A stretch of 64,000 bases of DNA, taken from positions 407,683 through 471,682 of the forward strand of contig NZ_JAGXJY010000002.1 of NCBI RefSeq assembly GCF_019091085.1, given 5' to 3'. This DNA is from Mesorhizobium sp. GbtcB19 (GTDB lineage: Bacteria; Pseudomonadota; Alphaproteobacteria; Rhizobiales; Rhizobiaceae). The position numbers and the translations under genes are program-made. Positions 9,552 through 18,665 of the stretch are shown here, in pieces (the first letter of the stretch is position 1; each line of letters starts with the position of its first letter). Below the pieces are notes generated by a model. That model had not been told where the DNA came from and made no database searches. It saw only the letters and a list, made by a program, of their open reading frames with translations.

Positions 9552-10114
9552 TGGAAAACGGCACGCTGCAAGACATCGACGTAACGGTCACGTTCCTGGA
9601 GATGCATGCCGCGCCGGCGGTGTCTCCGCCAATCCCGTACAACCGCCAGATCGCGCTGTTGAAGACCAAGGATATCCCGCTCCACTTCTACCGCTATCTG
9701 ATGGATCGCGTCGGCCGCAAATGGCACTGGGTCAATGTGCTGAGACTGAGCGACGAGGAGCTTGCCGCCGGGCTGCACCGCGAGGACCGCGACATCAGGG
9801 TGCTCTATCTCGACGGCGCGCCGGCGGGCTTCTTCGACCTCAAGCCGCATCTGCCGGACGAGGTGGAGCTCGCCTATTTCGGGATGATGGAGCATGCGTT
9901 TGGCCAGGGCATCGGCCGCTGGTTCCTCGGCGCGGCGATCTCGGCCGCCTGGGCGCATGGGCCAAGGCGCGTCACCGTGCAGACCTGCACGCTCGACCAT
10001 CCGGCGGCACTCCCGCTCTACCAGAAGCTCGGCTTCACGCCGGTGGCGCAGAAGAAGGAAGTGGTGCATCCGCTGACCTTCGCCGAGCGTTCGGCCAGCG
10101 TCATGCGCGCCTAG
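9548..10114 (+). CDS. GNAT family N-acetyltransferase
   Basis: A 188-residue acetyltransferase. The acetyl-CoA-binding motif A is seen as FGQGIGRWFLGAAISAAW (about residues 117-134), preceded by VELAYFGMMEHAFGQG. The C-terminal TCTLDHPAALPLYQKLGFTPV is the usual GNAT beta6-alpha4 element. The start at 9548 overlaps the sulfurtransferase stop (ATGATG), which indicates coupling; the open frame upstream of it lies inside sseA. The acceptor is unknown. Confidence 0.87.
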   Translation: MMENGTLQDIDVTVTFLEMHAAPAVSPPIPYNRQIALLKTKDIPLHFYRYLMDRVGRKWHWVNVLRLSDEELAAGLHREDRDIRVLYLDGAPAGFFDLKPHLPDEVELAYFGMMEHAFGQGIGRWFLGAAISAAWAHGPRRVTVQTCTLDHPAALPLYQKLGFTPVAQKKEVVHPLTFAERSASVMRA

Positions 10115-10217
10115 GGCCCTGGAATTGCCCTGGGCTTGAACATCCCGTTCATCGCCGCTTCAGACTGTCTTTGCCATTGTCCGGCCGCATAACGAGGCCG
10201 AGCTTTAGGAGAAAGAC

Positions 10218-10775
10218 ATGTTGAACCGACGTACATTTGCCATGGCCGTGATTGCGGCAATCGCCATGCCGAGCCTGGCGTCCGCGCAGGCGACCACGCC
10301 TTCGGCCGCGACCATCGAGCGCCAACTCGACGCTGCTCCCCGCAAAAGGCTGCGCCCCAATGAGCGGGTCACCATTCGCGAGTTCAAGCGCCGGCCGGAT
10401 CTGCGGCGCATGGCGCGTTCGATCGACATCCAGTCGATCAATTTCGAATTCGGTTCGGCCGCCATTGCCCCCTCGCAATATGGCAAGGTCGAAATCATCG
10501 CCGACGCCCTCCATCGCATCCTGCGGCACGACCGTGGCGCGCGGATCCTGATCGAGGGCCACACCGATGCGGTCGGCTCGTTCGAATCGAACCAGGTCCT
10601 GTCCGAACGCCGCGCCGCCTCGCTGAAGCGGACGCTGGTGGGTGAGTTCGGCGTGCCCGCCTACGCATTGGACACTGTTGGCTATGGCGAGGAATTCCTG
10701 CTTGTGCCGACACAGCAGGAAAACTGGCGCAACCGCTGCGTGACGCTGCGCCGCTTCGACGATTTCGTGCGCTAA
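10218..10775 (+). CDS. OmpA family protein (peptidoglycan-binding domain)
   Basis: A 185-residue exported protein. Residues 1-24 are a Sec signal peptide (FAMAVIAAIAMPSLASAQA, cleavage near ASA-QA). Residues about 75-180 form an OmpA-like domain with INFEFGSAAI, the peptidoglycan-contacting EGHTDAVGSFESNQVLSERRA and a final NRCVTLRR. It has no beta-barrel or lipobox, so it is probably a soluble periplasmic cell-wall binder. GGAG lies just upstream of the ATG. It appears to be transcribed on its own. Confidence 0.9.
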   Translation: MLNRRTFAMAVIAAIAMPSLASAQATTPSAATIERQLDAAPRKRLRPNERVTIREFKRRPDLRRMARSIDIQSINFEFGSAAIAPSQYGKVEIIADALHRILRHDRGARILIEGHTDAVGSFESNQVLSERRAASLKRTLVGEFGVPAYALDTVGYGEEFLLVPTQQENWRNRCVTLRRFDDFVR

Positions 10776-10801
10776 CGCAAGCCGACAGTGCCGATGATAG
10801 A

Positions 10802-10832
10802 GGCCCGGTTGTTCATGGCAGCCGGGCTCTTT
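10802..10832 (+). terminator. Probable terminator of the OmpA-like gene
   Basis: A GGCCCGG / CCGGGCT stem (7 bp, one G-T pair) with a 13-nt loop, ending in CTCTTT. The T-tract is modest, so this is a weak terminator. Confidence 0.5.
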
Positions 10833-10919
10833 CGTATGCGGATGCCGTCTGTCAGGAATCGGGTGGGCGGCGCCGCTGTCGAGGCATAATTTCCGGACAC
10901 CGCCACCGGAGATTTTGCC

Positions 10920-11387
10920 ATGAGCATCCAGTTCAAAGCCCTGCCGACCGAAGCCGTGCGCGCCTTGCAGCGCGGAGGGCCCGATGCCTATGGCCACACT
11001 CCCGAGCACCGGATTTCCGACGGCGACGGCGTGCCGTGCAGACACTGCATGAAGAACGTCGCCGCGGGCGAGGGCTATCTGATCGTCGCCTACCGGCCGT
11101 TCCCGGAATTGCAGCCCTATGCCGAAACCGGTCCGCTGTTCCTGCATGCCGAGGAATGCGAGCGCGCCTCCGAGGGAGACGCGCTGCCGGAGATGCTCGA
11201 AAGCAGCGACTATATCGTGCGTGGTTACGGCAAGGACGACCGCATCGTCTATGGCAGCGGCGCCGTCACGCCGACGAGCGACATCGCCGCCCGTGCCGAG
11301 ACGCTGTTCGGGCGCGACGACATCGCCTACATCCACGTCCGCTCGGCCCGGAACAATTGCTATCAATGCCGCATCGAGCGGGCCTGA
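10920..11387 (+). CDS. DUF1203 domain-containing protein
   Basis: A 155-residue protein that matches the DUF1203 pattern: VPCRHCMKN near residue 37, then AYRPFPELQPYAETGPLFLH with a conserved EECER cysteine, and a closing RNNCYQCRIER. The conserved Cys and His residues suggest metal binding, but no function is established for the family. No signal peptide or membrane segment. It stands alone, followed by a 445-bp region without genes. Confidence 0.85.
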   Translation: MSIQFKALPTEAVRALQRGGPDAYGHTPEHRISDGDGVPCRHCMKNVAAGEGYLIVAYRPFPELQPYAETGPLFLHAEECERASEGDALPEMLESSDYIVRGYGKDDRIVYGSGAVTPTSDIAARAETLFGRDDIAYIHVRSARNNCYQCRIERA

Positions 11388-11406
11388 TCCCAAACCGGCA
11401 TGACCC

Positions 11407-11436
11407 AAAAAGAAGCCCGCCGATGGTCAGGCGGGC
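11407..11436 (-). terminator. Minus-strand intrinsic terminator without a matching gene
   Basis: A perfect 7-bp stem GCCCGCC / GGCGGGC with an 8-nt loop; read on the minus strand it is followed by TTCTTTTT. No minus-strand coding gene lies between it and the ald terminator at 11783, so it probably ends a short non-coding transcript. Confidence 0.7.
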
Positions 11437-11709
11437 CGTTGGAGGGTCTGACAGAAGCTGTCGGCCAGTGCTGCCAGGCCGGAATTGTCCGAAACCGGCA
11501 AGCAGCACAGACCGCCAGTAGCGTTGCGTGTCTAGGCATCTTTCCCGTCGGGCGAATGTGAAGCATTTCACACATGGGCGCATAACGGCCGAAAGACGGG
11601 ATCGAGACCAGTCAAGACTGTCGTATTCTCGTCGTACTACTGCGCTAAAAAGTAATGGTTGATGATTTGTCGACCGCGGATGGACCGGCGGCAGATCGCA
11701 ACACCGAGG

Positions 11710-11734
11710 AGCGGGGCTTTTGCTCCGCTTTTTT
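11710..11734 (+). terminator. Plus-strand intrinsic terminator without a matching gene
   Basis: An 8-bp stem AGCGGGGC / GCTCCGCT (one G-T pair) with a TTTT loop, followed by six T. The nearest upstream plus-strand gene ends more than 320 bp earlier, so a separate short RNA ending here is plausible. Confidence 0.7.
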
Positions 11735-11782
11735 GTTGCCCGGATTTCCCGACCGTAGCACGCTCTTCCGCCCAAGAAAAAA

Positions 11783-11804
11783 CCCGCCGGAATGACCCGG
11801 CGGG
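11783..11804 (-). terminator. Terminator of alanine dehydrogenase
   Basis: A perfect 8-bp stem CCCGCCGG / CCGGCGGG with a 6-nt loop. On the minus strand a T-run follows (the complement of the A-run at 11777-11782). It lies 29 bp after the ald stop. Confidence 0.88.
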
Positions 11805-11832
11805 CATGACAGGAGGAATTTCTTGCCGGCTA

Positions 11833-12948
11833 TCAGGCGGCAAGTACCGCCTTCGGCTCGACCATCTCGTAGCCGAGCGCCTCGGCGACGGCGCGATTGG
11901 TGATCTTGCCCTTGTGGACATTGAGGCCGTTGCGCAAATGGTGGTCGTCGACCAGCGCCTTGAGCCCTTTGTCGGCAAGCTGCAGGCCGTAATGCAGCGT
12001 CGCGTTGTTGAGCGCGTGCGCCGAGGTCACCGGCACGGCGCCGGGCATGTTGGCGACGCAATAGTGGATGACGCCGTCGACCTCATAGGTCGGCTCGGCA
12101 TGGGTCGTGGCATGCGAGGTCTCGAAGCAGCCGCCCTGGTCGATCGCGACGTCGACCAGCACCGAGCCCTTCTTCATGCCGGACAGCATTTCGCGCGTGA
12201 CGAGCTTGGGCGCCGCGGCGCCCGGGATCAGCACCGCGCCGACGACGATGTCGGCCGAGAAGCATTCGTCTTCCAGCGCCTCGACGGTCGAATAGCGGGT
12301 ATGGACGCGGCCGCCAAAAATGTCGTCGAGCTGGCGCAGGCGCGGGATCGAGCGGTCGATGATGGTCACGTCGGCGCCGAGGCCGACCGCCATCTTGGCC
12401 GCATGCAGGCCGACGACGCCGCCGCCAAGCACGGTGACCTTGCCGGGCAGCACGCCGGGCACGCCGCCAAGCAGCACGCCGCGGCCGCCATTGGCCTTCT
12501 GCAGCGCGGTTGCGCCGGCCTGGATCGACAGGCGGCCTGCAACCTCAGACATCGGCGCCAGCAGCGGCAGGCCGCCACGGTCGTCGGTCACGGTCTCGTA
12601 GGCGACCGCGGTGACGCCCGAACCGAGAAGACCCTTGGTCTGCTCCGGATCCGGAGCCAGGTGGAGATAGGTGTAGAGGATCTGGCCGTCGCGCAGCTGC
12701 ACCCATTCATTGGGCTGCGGCTCCTTGACCTTGACGATCATGTCCGACTTGGCGAACACGTCGGCGGCGGTCTTGGCGATCGTCGCGCCGGCGGCGCGAT
12801 AGGCGTTGTCGTCGGCGCCGATGCCGGCGCCGGCGCCGGTCTCGACCAGAACTTCGTGGCCATGCGCGACATATTCGCGGACCGAGCCGGGCGTCAGGCC
12901 GACGCGATATTCATGGTTCTTGATTTCCTTGGGGCAGCCGACACGCAT
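11833..12948 (-). CDS. ald: Alanine dehydrogenase
   Basis: A 371-residue NAD-dependent enzyme that interconverts L-alanine and pyruvate plus ammonia in the cytoplasm. Family features: [20 protein letters not shown] at the start, the lysine in [21 protein letters not shown], the NAD loop [19 protein letters not shown] (about 168-186), and [15 protein letters not shown]. The length is exactly typical. It is divergent from an Lrp/AsnC regulator 199 bp away, the usual AldR arrangement, so alanine-responsive control is likely. In rhizobia AldA affects alanine export from bacteroids. Confidence 0.96.
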   Translation of the reverse strand: MRVGCPKEIKNHEYRVGLTPGSVREYVAHGHEVLVETGAGAGIGADDNAYRAAGATIAKTAADVFAKSDMIVKVKEPQPNEWVQLRDGQILYTYLHLAPDPEQTKGLLGSGVTAVAYETVTDDRGGLPLLAPMSEVAGRLSIQAGATALQKANGGRGVLLGGVPGVLPGKVTVLGGGVVGLHAAKMAVGLGADVTIIDRSIPRLRQLDDIFGGRVHTRYSTVEALEDECFSADIVVGAVLIPGAAAPKLVTREMLSGMKKGSVLVDVAIDQGGCFETSHATTHAEPTYEVDGVIHYCVANMPGAVPVTSAHALNNATLHYGLQLADKGLKALVDDHHLRNGLNVHKGKITNRAVAEALGYEMVEPKAVLAA

Positions 12949-13147
12949 TTTCTTCTCCTGTGCGCGCCCTTGAGGGCGCTCTCCCTGTCACTCGTGCGTG
13001 CCACCGACTCCAGATGCGGAGGCGACACGCAATAACCACAGTCAACCATGAATCGTTCCGTATGTGTTTGCGAATGCACTTGCAGCGACGGCCGCTCTTC
13101 GATAATCGTTGCGCAAAACACCAAAAAATTCGCAGGAACAACGAAAA

Positions 13148-13621
13148 ATGCCGCTCGACAGGATTGATATCGCCATTCTGGAGACTTTGCAGAAGGATGG
13201 CCGGATACCCAACGCGGCGCTTGCCGAGAAGGTCGGCCTTTCGCAATCGGCCTGTTCGCGCCGGCTCGACAATCTCGAAAAGTCCGGAACCATCCGCGGC
13301 TATCACGCGCGGCTTTCCAACAGCGCGCTCGGCCATCAGATGACGGCGATCGTGCACATATCGCTGTCGGGACAATTCGAAAAGACGCTGTCGGATTTCG
13401 AAGCAGCAATCAAGCGCTGCCCGAACGTGCTCTCGTGCCATCTGATGTCGGGCGAATACGACTACATCCTGCGCATCGCGGCGAAAGATCTCGTCGACTA
13501 TGAGCGCATCCACAAGGAATGGCTGTCGGCCATGCCGCATGTGACGAAGATCAACTCATCCTTCGCGCTGCGCGAGATCGTCGACCGCACGGCGGTCGGC
13601 TTGCGACCAGAAATGGCCTAG
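13148..13621 (+). CDS. Lrp/AsnC family transcriptional regulator (AldR-like)
   Basis: A 157-residue DNA-binding regulator. The N-terminal winged helix-turn-helix (LDRIDIAILETLQKDGR... AEKVGLSQSACSRRLDNLE, residues 3-55) is followed by the RAM ligand-binding domain (residues 65-150, with VLSCHLMSGEYDYILRI). The start at 13148 has CAGGAAC upstream; 13 codons of open frame before it are not family-like. Its divergent position next to ald strongly suggests it controls ald in response to alanine. Confidence 0.9.
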   Translation: MPLDRIDIAILETLQKDGRIPNAALAEKVGLSQSACSRRLDNLEKSGTIRGYHARLSNSALGHQMTAIVHISLSGQFEKTLSDFEAAIKRCPNVLSCHLMSGEYDYILRIAAKDLVDYERIHKEWLSAMPHVTKINSSFALREIVDRTAVGLRPEMA

Positions 13622-13652
13622 GGACTCATAACCAGCAGGAGGCAGCGGCGCT

Positions 13653-14003
13653 ATGACAGAAAGAATCACCTTGCCCGAGTCGTTGCCGGCAACCGCCGTC
13701 GTCCGCGTCTCGCGCGCCAGCTATGACCCAGGCCGGTTCGCGGAGGTCGACGCTGCGAGCAAGAAGACCTCGGAGTACATAATCCCGGCCATTAGACGGC
13801 TGCCGGGGCTCCTTCGCTTTTATGCGGGCGTCTCGCCGAAGGGTTCGATCGTGCAGGTCAGCGTCTGGGACACCGAAGAGCATGCGGCGCAACTCGACAC
13901 GCTGAAGGAGATGGTCGTCGACGGCCGCAGGGACATGGAAGCGGTCGGCGTGACGTTCACCCCGATTTTCAACTATCCGATCGACTGGACCTGGACCGTT
14001 TAG
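13653..14003 (+). CDS. ABM-like dimeric alpha/beta-barrel protein
   Basis: A 116-residue small protein with the layout of antibiotic-biosynthesis-monooxygenase-like ferredoxin folds: VVRVSRASYDP at the start, LPGLLRFYAGVSPKGSIVQVSVWDTEEHAAQ in the middle, and a hydrophobic end. No catalytic residues are diagnostic. It overlaps the convergent 5-FTHF cyclo-ligase gene by 4 bp. Function unknown. Confidence 0.72.
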   Translation: MTERITLPESLPATAVVRVSRASYDPGRFAEVDAASKKTSEYIIPAIRRLPGLLRFYAGVSPKGSIVQVSVWDTEEHAAQLDTLKEMVVDGRRDMEAVGVTFTPIFNYPIDWTWTV

Positions 14004-14659
14004 GCAGTCGCGGCCTCCGTCATCACCTCGCTCATCGGAATGTCGTGCGGTTGCGGGTAGATGGTCGCAATCCGCTGCAACTCATAGCCGACGCCGATGA
14101 CGAGCGGCCGGAACGGCATCGCCGCCAGCGTGCGGTCGAAGAAGCCGCCGCCATAGCCCAGCCGGTACTTGCCGGGATCGATGCCGACGATCGGCGAGAT
14201 CACGATATCGGGCAGCACCGGATCGCCTTCGGCCGGGATCGGAATGTTCCAGACGCCTTTTTCCAGCCGGTCGCCTGGCCTATAGGCGCGAAACACCAGC
14301 GGGTGGGCCTTCTCGATGACGACGGGCAGCGCGGTACGGCCGCCGCGTTCATTGATCGAGGCCATCCAGCCGCGCAAATCCGGCTCGCCGCGGAACGGCC
14401 AGTAGAGGCTGACCATTCGGCCGGCTATGTCGCCGATCAGCGCATCGAGACCATTCGCGATGCGCGCCGACATTGCGCTGCGAGCATCGGCCGAAACGGC
14501 AAGGCGGGCGTTGATGAGCCGCTCGCGCTCGACCTTGCGCCATCGCTTCACATCCGCCCAGTCGATGAGAGGTTCCCGGTACTCCGGCTCGAGTTCATGC
14601 ATGAAGCAAGGCGGCGAGGCGTATTGCGCCGGTCCTTCATCGTCGCGGTCGTCAGCCAT
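14000..14659 (-). CDS. 5-formyltetrahydrofolate cyclo-ligase
   Basis: A 219-residue enzyme that converts 5-formyl-THF to 5,10-methenyl-THF with ATP. The C-terminal signature GIDPGKYRLGYGGGFFDRTL (about residues 158-177) is the family nucleotide/substrate loop, and WPFRGEPDLRGWM with RTALPVV are typical mid-protein elements. An N-terminal extension of about 35 residues (MADDRDDEGPAQYAS) precedes the usual start, and a shorter initiation at an internal Met is possible. The 3' end overlaps the ABM-like gene. Confidence 0.88.
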   Translation of the reverse strand: MADDRDDEGPAQYASPPCFMHELEPEYREPLIDWADVKRWRKVERERLINARLAVSADARSAMSARIANGLDALIGDIAGRMVSLYWPFRGEPDLRGWMASINERGGRTALPVVIEKAHPLVFRAYRPGDRLEKGVWNIPIPAEGDPVLPDIVISPIVGIDPGKYRLGYGGGFFDRTLAAMPFRPLVIGVGYELQRIATIYPQPHDIPMSEVMTEAATA

Positions 14660-14834
14660 GCTAGGCTCCTGTCGTGGTGCCTCACGCTATACCTGCGGTA
14701 GTGCGCGTTACATGTGCATTCACGACGTCGCGCGACGACTCTGGGGCATGTTTGCTACCCGGCAAGGCGTTGTTGCAGCGCACAAAAATACCTACATGTG
14801 TGGTGCGGTTTTCTACGTCGCGAGGTGGGAAGAA

Positions 14835-16100
14835 ATGAGCGAAAGCAGGCATCACGTTGTTGTCGTCGGCGCCGGATTCGGCGGCCTCGAACTCACCCGC
14901 GCGCTGGCCGGTGCTGCGGTGCGCATCACCATGATCGACAAGCGCAACCACCATCTTTTCCAGCCGCTGCTCTACCAGGTGGCGACCACGTCGCTGGCAA
15001 CCTCGGAGGTGGCCTGGCCGATCCGTCATCTGCTGCGCAGGCGCAAGGACGTGACGACGCTTCTGGGCAATGTCACCGGCGTCGACCGTGCCGGCAAGCG
15101 GGTGCTGCTCGAAGACGGCAGCTCTATTTCCTACGACACGCTGGTGCTCGCCACCGGCGCGCGCCACGCCTATTTCGGCCATGACGAATGGGAGCCTTTC
15201 GCGCCGGGCCTGAAGACGCTCGAGGACGCCACCACCATCCGGCGCCGCATCCTGCTCGCCTTCGAGCAGGCGGAGCGCGAAACCGACCCGGCGAAGCGCC
15301 AGGCGCTGCTTACCTTGGTTATCGTCGGCGGCGGACCGACCGGCGTCGAGCTCGCCGGCACCATCGTCGAACTGGCGCATGACACTTTGCGCGGCGAATT
15401 CCGCAACATCGACACGCGACAGGCGCGCGTCGTGCTGATCGAGGCCGGCGACCGGATCCTGGCTAATTTCGCGCCGCAGCTTTCCGACTATGCCCGCAAG
15501 GCGCTGGAGCGGCTGGGCGTCACCGTCGAACTCGCCCGCCCGGTCACCAAGCTCGATGCCGAAGGCGTCGTCTTCGGCGACAAGCGCCTGCCGGCAAGGA
15601 CGATCATCTGGGCGGCCGGCGTTGCCGCGTCGCCCGCGGCCGAGTGGCTGGGCGCTTCCGCCGACCGGGCGGGGAGGGTGCTGGTCGAGCCCGACCTCAC
15701 GGTGCCGGGCAGTCCCGACATTTTTGTCATCGGCGATACCGCACTTGTCTTGCGGCCGGATGGCAAGCCGGTGCCGGGTGTGGCACCCTCGGCCAAGCAG
15801 GAGGGCAAGCATGTTGCCGCGACGATCAAGGCGCGGCTTGCCGGCGACACCGCGACGCGTCCCTTCCAATACCGCCATGCCGGCGATCTGGCGACGATCG
15901 GCAAGCGCGCCGCGGCGATCGATTTCGGCTGGATCAAGCTTACCGGCTGGCTCGCCTGGTGGCTCTGGGGCATAGCCCACATCTATTTCCTGATCGATTT
16001 CCGCAACCGCCTGGCGGTTTCGCTTAGCTGGCTATGGATTTATCTCACGGGCCAGCGCAGCGCCCGGCTGATCACCCAGGGCGACGACGACAAGAGCTGA
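14835..16100 (+). CDS. ndh: NADH dehydrogenase type II (NDH-2)
   Basis: A 421-residue FAD enzyme that oxidises NADH and reduces quinone without proton pumping, at the inner face of the membrane. The FAD loop VVVVGAGFGGLELTRAL opens the protein. The NADH loop VIVGGGPTGVELAGTIVEL lies near residue 162 and IFVIGDTALV near residue 298. A hydrophobic C-terminal segment (WLAWWLWGIAHIYFLIDF) anchors it to the membrane. The start is at 14835 with GAGGTGGGAAG upstream; the longer frame before it runs antisense through the cyclo-ligase gene. Confidence 0.94.
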   Translation: MSESRHHVVVVGAGFGGLELTRALAGAAVRITMIDKRNHHLFQPLLYQVATTSLATSEVAWPIRHLLRRRKDVTTLLGNVTGVDRAGKRVLLEDGSSISYDTLVLATGARHAYFGHDEWEPFAPGLKTLEDATTIRRRILLAFEQAERETDPAKRQALLTLVIVGGGPTGVELAGTIVELAHDTLRGEFRNIDTRQARVVLIEAGDRILANFAPQLSDYARKALERLGVTVELARPVTKLDAEGVVFGDKRLPARTIIWAAGVAASPAAEWLGASADRAGRVLVEPDLTVPGSPDIFVIGDTALVLRPDGKPVPGVAPSAKQEGKHVAATIKARLAGDTATRPFQYRHAGDLATIGKRAAAIDFGWIKLTGWLAWWLWGIAHIYFLIDFRNRLAVSLSWLWIYLTGQRSARLITQGDDDKS

Positions 16101-16260
16101 CCTCGCCGCGGCCTGTTCATCGACCCGTCATCCTGTGGTGCATCGCGACGCGTCACCTTGTCGTGATCGAAACGCCTCCAGCACACATGGACTCAAGGCG
16201 CCTTCAACGCCATGCTCCGGCTTGGGCAGGGGTTGCAGCGTTGTCGAACAGGAGCGCACG

Positions 16261-18249
16261 ATGTCACGACTGCCGGCCCCTCGTAGTGAATTCTCCCGCC
16301 GCGAATTCCTGGCCGGCGTTGCTGCCGGCGGCGCGCTGATCATGCTGCACCCGTTCTCCGCCCGTGCCGCGACCAATCAGGCGCATCTGAGGATCATGGA
16401 AACGACCGACATCCATGTGAACCTGCTGCCTTACGATTACTACGCCGACAAAGCGAATGACACGATGGGCCTGTCGCGGACGGCCTCGCTGATCGACGCG
16501 GTGCGCAAGGAAGCCGTGAATTCGATGCTGATCGACAATGGCGACCTCCTGCAGGGCAGCCCGATGGGCGACTATGTCGCCTATGAGAAGGGCATGAAGG
16601 ACGGCGACCTGCATCCGGTCATGAAGGGCATGAACCTGCTCGGCTATGAATGCTCGACGCTCGGCAATCACGAATTCAACTATGGCCTGTCCTTTCTCGA
16701 CAAGGTCCTGGCCGGCGCCAATTTCCCATTCGTCTGCGCGAACCTGATCCGCGGCACCACGCTGGCCACGAACCCGCGCAACGACAAGCTCTACCTCAAG
16801 CCCTATGTGATCCTCGACAGGAAGATCAAGGACGGCTCGGGTGCCGAGCAGCCGATCAGGATCGGCGTCATCGGCTTCGTGCCGCCGCAGATCATGGTCT
16901 GGGACCTGAAAAACCTCGAAGGTAACGTCCAGACGCGCGACATCGTCGAGGCGGCCAAGGCCTGGGTGCCGCAGATCAGGGAAGAAGGTGCCGACATCGT
17001 CATCGCGCTCTCGCATTCCGGCATTGACATCAAGCAGGGCGACAAGATGGAAAACGCCTCCTTCTTCGTCGCCGGCGTCGAGGGCATCGACGCCGTCTTC
17101 ACCGGCCACCAGCACCTGGTCTTCCCCGGCAAGAAGGACTTTCAGGCGCTTCAAGGCGTCGACACCGAAAAGGGCACGCTGCAGGGCAAGCCGGCGGTCA
17201 TGGGCGGCTTCTGGGGCTCGCATATGGGTCTGATCGACCTGCTTCTGGAACGCGACGGCTCGAAATGGCGGGTCGTCTCGGCCACCTCCGAGGCGCGGCC
17301 GATCTATGAGCGTGTCGACAACAAGAACAAGGCGAAGGTCGGCGACGACAAGCGCATCATCGCCGCGCTCGAGCAGGACCATCAGGCGACCCTTGCCTAT
17401 GTCCGCGGCCCGGTCGGCAAGACATCGGCGCCGCTCTATTCCTATTTCGCCCTGGTCGCCGACGATCCGTCCGTGCAGATCGTCAACCAGGCGCAGAGCT
17501 GGTACCTCAAGGACATATTGAAGAGCACTCAGTGGAAGGACGTGCCGTTGCTGTCGGCTGCAGCACCTTTCAAGGCCGGTGGCCGCAACGGTGCCGACTA
17601 CTACACCGACGTGCCCGTCGGCGACATCGCCATCAAGAACGTCGCCGACCTCTATCTTTATCCGAACACGGTGCGAGCGGTCGAAATCACCGGCGCCGAG
17701 GTGAAGGAATGGCTGGAGATGTCGGCCGGCATCTTCAACCACATCGAGCCGGGCAAGCCGGACCAGCCGCTCATCAACACCGACTTCCCGTCCTACAATT
17801 TCGACGTCATCGACGGCGTCACCTACAGGATCGATCTCTCGCAGCCGCCGAAATACGATGCCAAGGGCGGCGTGGCGAATGCCGGTTCCAACCGTATCAC
17901 CGATCTGAAATTCGACGGCAAAGCAATTGATCCGACGGCGAAATTCGTCGTCGCCACCAACAATTACCGCGCCGGCGGCGGCGGCAATTTCCCCGACATC
18001 AATGCCTCGAAGATCATCTACGAAGCGCCGGACACCAATCGCGACGTGATCGTGCGCTTTGTCGTCAGCCAGGGCACGATCAACCCGTCGGCGGACGACA
18101 ACTGGTCGTTCACGGCGCTGCCTGGAACCAGCGTCGTCTTCGAGACCGGACCGAAGGCCAAGGATTTCATCGCCGAGGTGAAATCCCTGAAGATCGAGCC
18201 TGCCGGCGATGGCGACGCTGGCTTTGCCAGATACCGCATCACGCTTTGA
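16261..18249 (+). CDS. cpdB: Bifunctional 2',3'-cyclic-nucleotide 2'-phosphodiesterase/3'-nucleotidase
   Basis: A 662-residue periplasmic metallophosphoesterase that hydrolyses 2',3'-cyclic nucleotides and 3'-nucleotides, allowing nucleotides to serve as phosphate and carbon sources. A twin-arginine signal (SRREFLAGVAAGGALIM, residues 12-28) indicates Tat export; the E. coli enzyme uses Sec. Metal motifs: METTDIHVNL, IDNGDLLQGSP, LGNHEFNYG, SHSGID and FTGHQH. The C-terminal 5'-nucleotidase domain has ATNNYRAGGGGNFPD. The start at 16261 begins the Tat signal; 42 codons of open frame before it lack a ribosome site and look non-coding. Confidence 0.95.
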   Translation: MSRLPAPRSEFSRREFLAGVAAGGALIMLHPFSARAATNQAHLRIMETTDIHVNLLPYDYYADKANDTMGLSRTASLIDAVRKEAVNSMLIDNGDLLQGSPMGDYVAYEKGMKDGDLHPVMKGMNLLGYECSTLGNHEFNYGLSFLDKVLAGANFPFVCANLIRGTTLATNPRNDKLYLKPYVILDRKIKDGSGAEQPIRIGVIGFVPPQIMVWDLKNLEGNVQTRDIVEAAKAWVPQIREEGADIVIALSHSGIDIKQGDKMENASFFVAGVEGIDAVFTGHQHLVFPGKKDFQALQGVDTEKGTLQGKPAVMGGFWGSHMGLIDLLLERDGSKWRVVSATSEARPIYERVDNKNKAKVGDDKRIIAALEQDHQATLAYVRGPVGKTSAPLYSYFALVADDPSVQIVNQAQSWYLKDILKSTQWKDVPLLSAAAPFKAGGRNGADYYTDVPVGDIAIKNVADLYLYPNTVRAVEITGAEVKEWLEMSAGIFNHIEPGKPDQPLINTDFPSYNFDVIDGVTYRIDLSQPPKYDAKGGVANAGSNRITDLKFDGKAIDPTAKFVVATNNYRAGGGGNFPDINASKIIYEAPDTNRDVIVRFVVSQGTINPSADDNWSFTALPGTSVVFETGPKAKDFIAEVKSLKIEPAGDGDAGFARYRITL

Positions 18250-18434
18250 TCCGGGCTGCCCGGCTGTCCGATCCCGGTTTCATCACGGCGCCTCACGAGC
18301 GGGTGGCTTCGCTTCGCGGGCGGGGCACCGGCTCCGTTAACGGAAAAGTCGCCCTCTCGCAAAAAGCAGTGAACTGGAAGGATAGCAGCCGCCGCCACTC
18401 TGGTTCCGCCCGCTCGCATGCGATAGTTTTAGCC

Positions 18435-18563
18435 ATGCGTTATGTAATCGTCATCGCCGCCGTCACCTTCTTCCTGTTCTGGGACGGCCTCTACAATCAT
18501 GGCCACTATCTCGACGTGACGATACGTGAGGTGTCGCACATCGTGCGTTACGTCACCGGTTAA
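18435..18563 (+). CDS. 42-residue small membrane protein
   Basis: A 42-residue frame beginning MRYVIVIAAVTFFLFWDG: one N-terminal transmembrane helix followed by a short amphipathic tail (YLDVTIREVSHIVRYVTG). The composition, a hydrophobic helix then an ordered tail, is unlike the shadows around it. The longer open frame upstream (from 18246) is not protein-like. No function is known. No strong ribosome site was seen. Confidence 0.55.
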   Translation: MRYVIVIAAVTFFLFWDGLYNHGHYLDVTIREVSHIVRYVTG

Positions 18564-18665
18564 GGTCCCGCCGGCTTCGCATGGCGGGCGCGACATCGTT
18601 GCCGGTTGACGCCCAGGCATTGCTCCCACAAAAACACCGCTGAATCGACGATCAGGGAGGCTGGA

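Larger units (their letters stand above)
11388..11832. other. Gene-free region with two orphan terminators
   Basis: About 445 bp with no credible coding frame. It holds a minus-strand terminator near 11415-11436, a plus-strand terminator at 11710-11734 and the ald terminator at 11783-11804. The first two do not terminate any recognised gene, so small RNAs on one or both strands are the simplest reading. A minus-strand CTTGAC element lies at 11610-11615. Confidence 0.5.

Noticed and set aside
11363..11575. 70-codon minus-strand frame in the gene-free region
   Set aside because: No ribosome site, no conserved-looking composition, and it runs over the minus-strand terminator; a non-coding RNA explains the region better.
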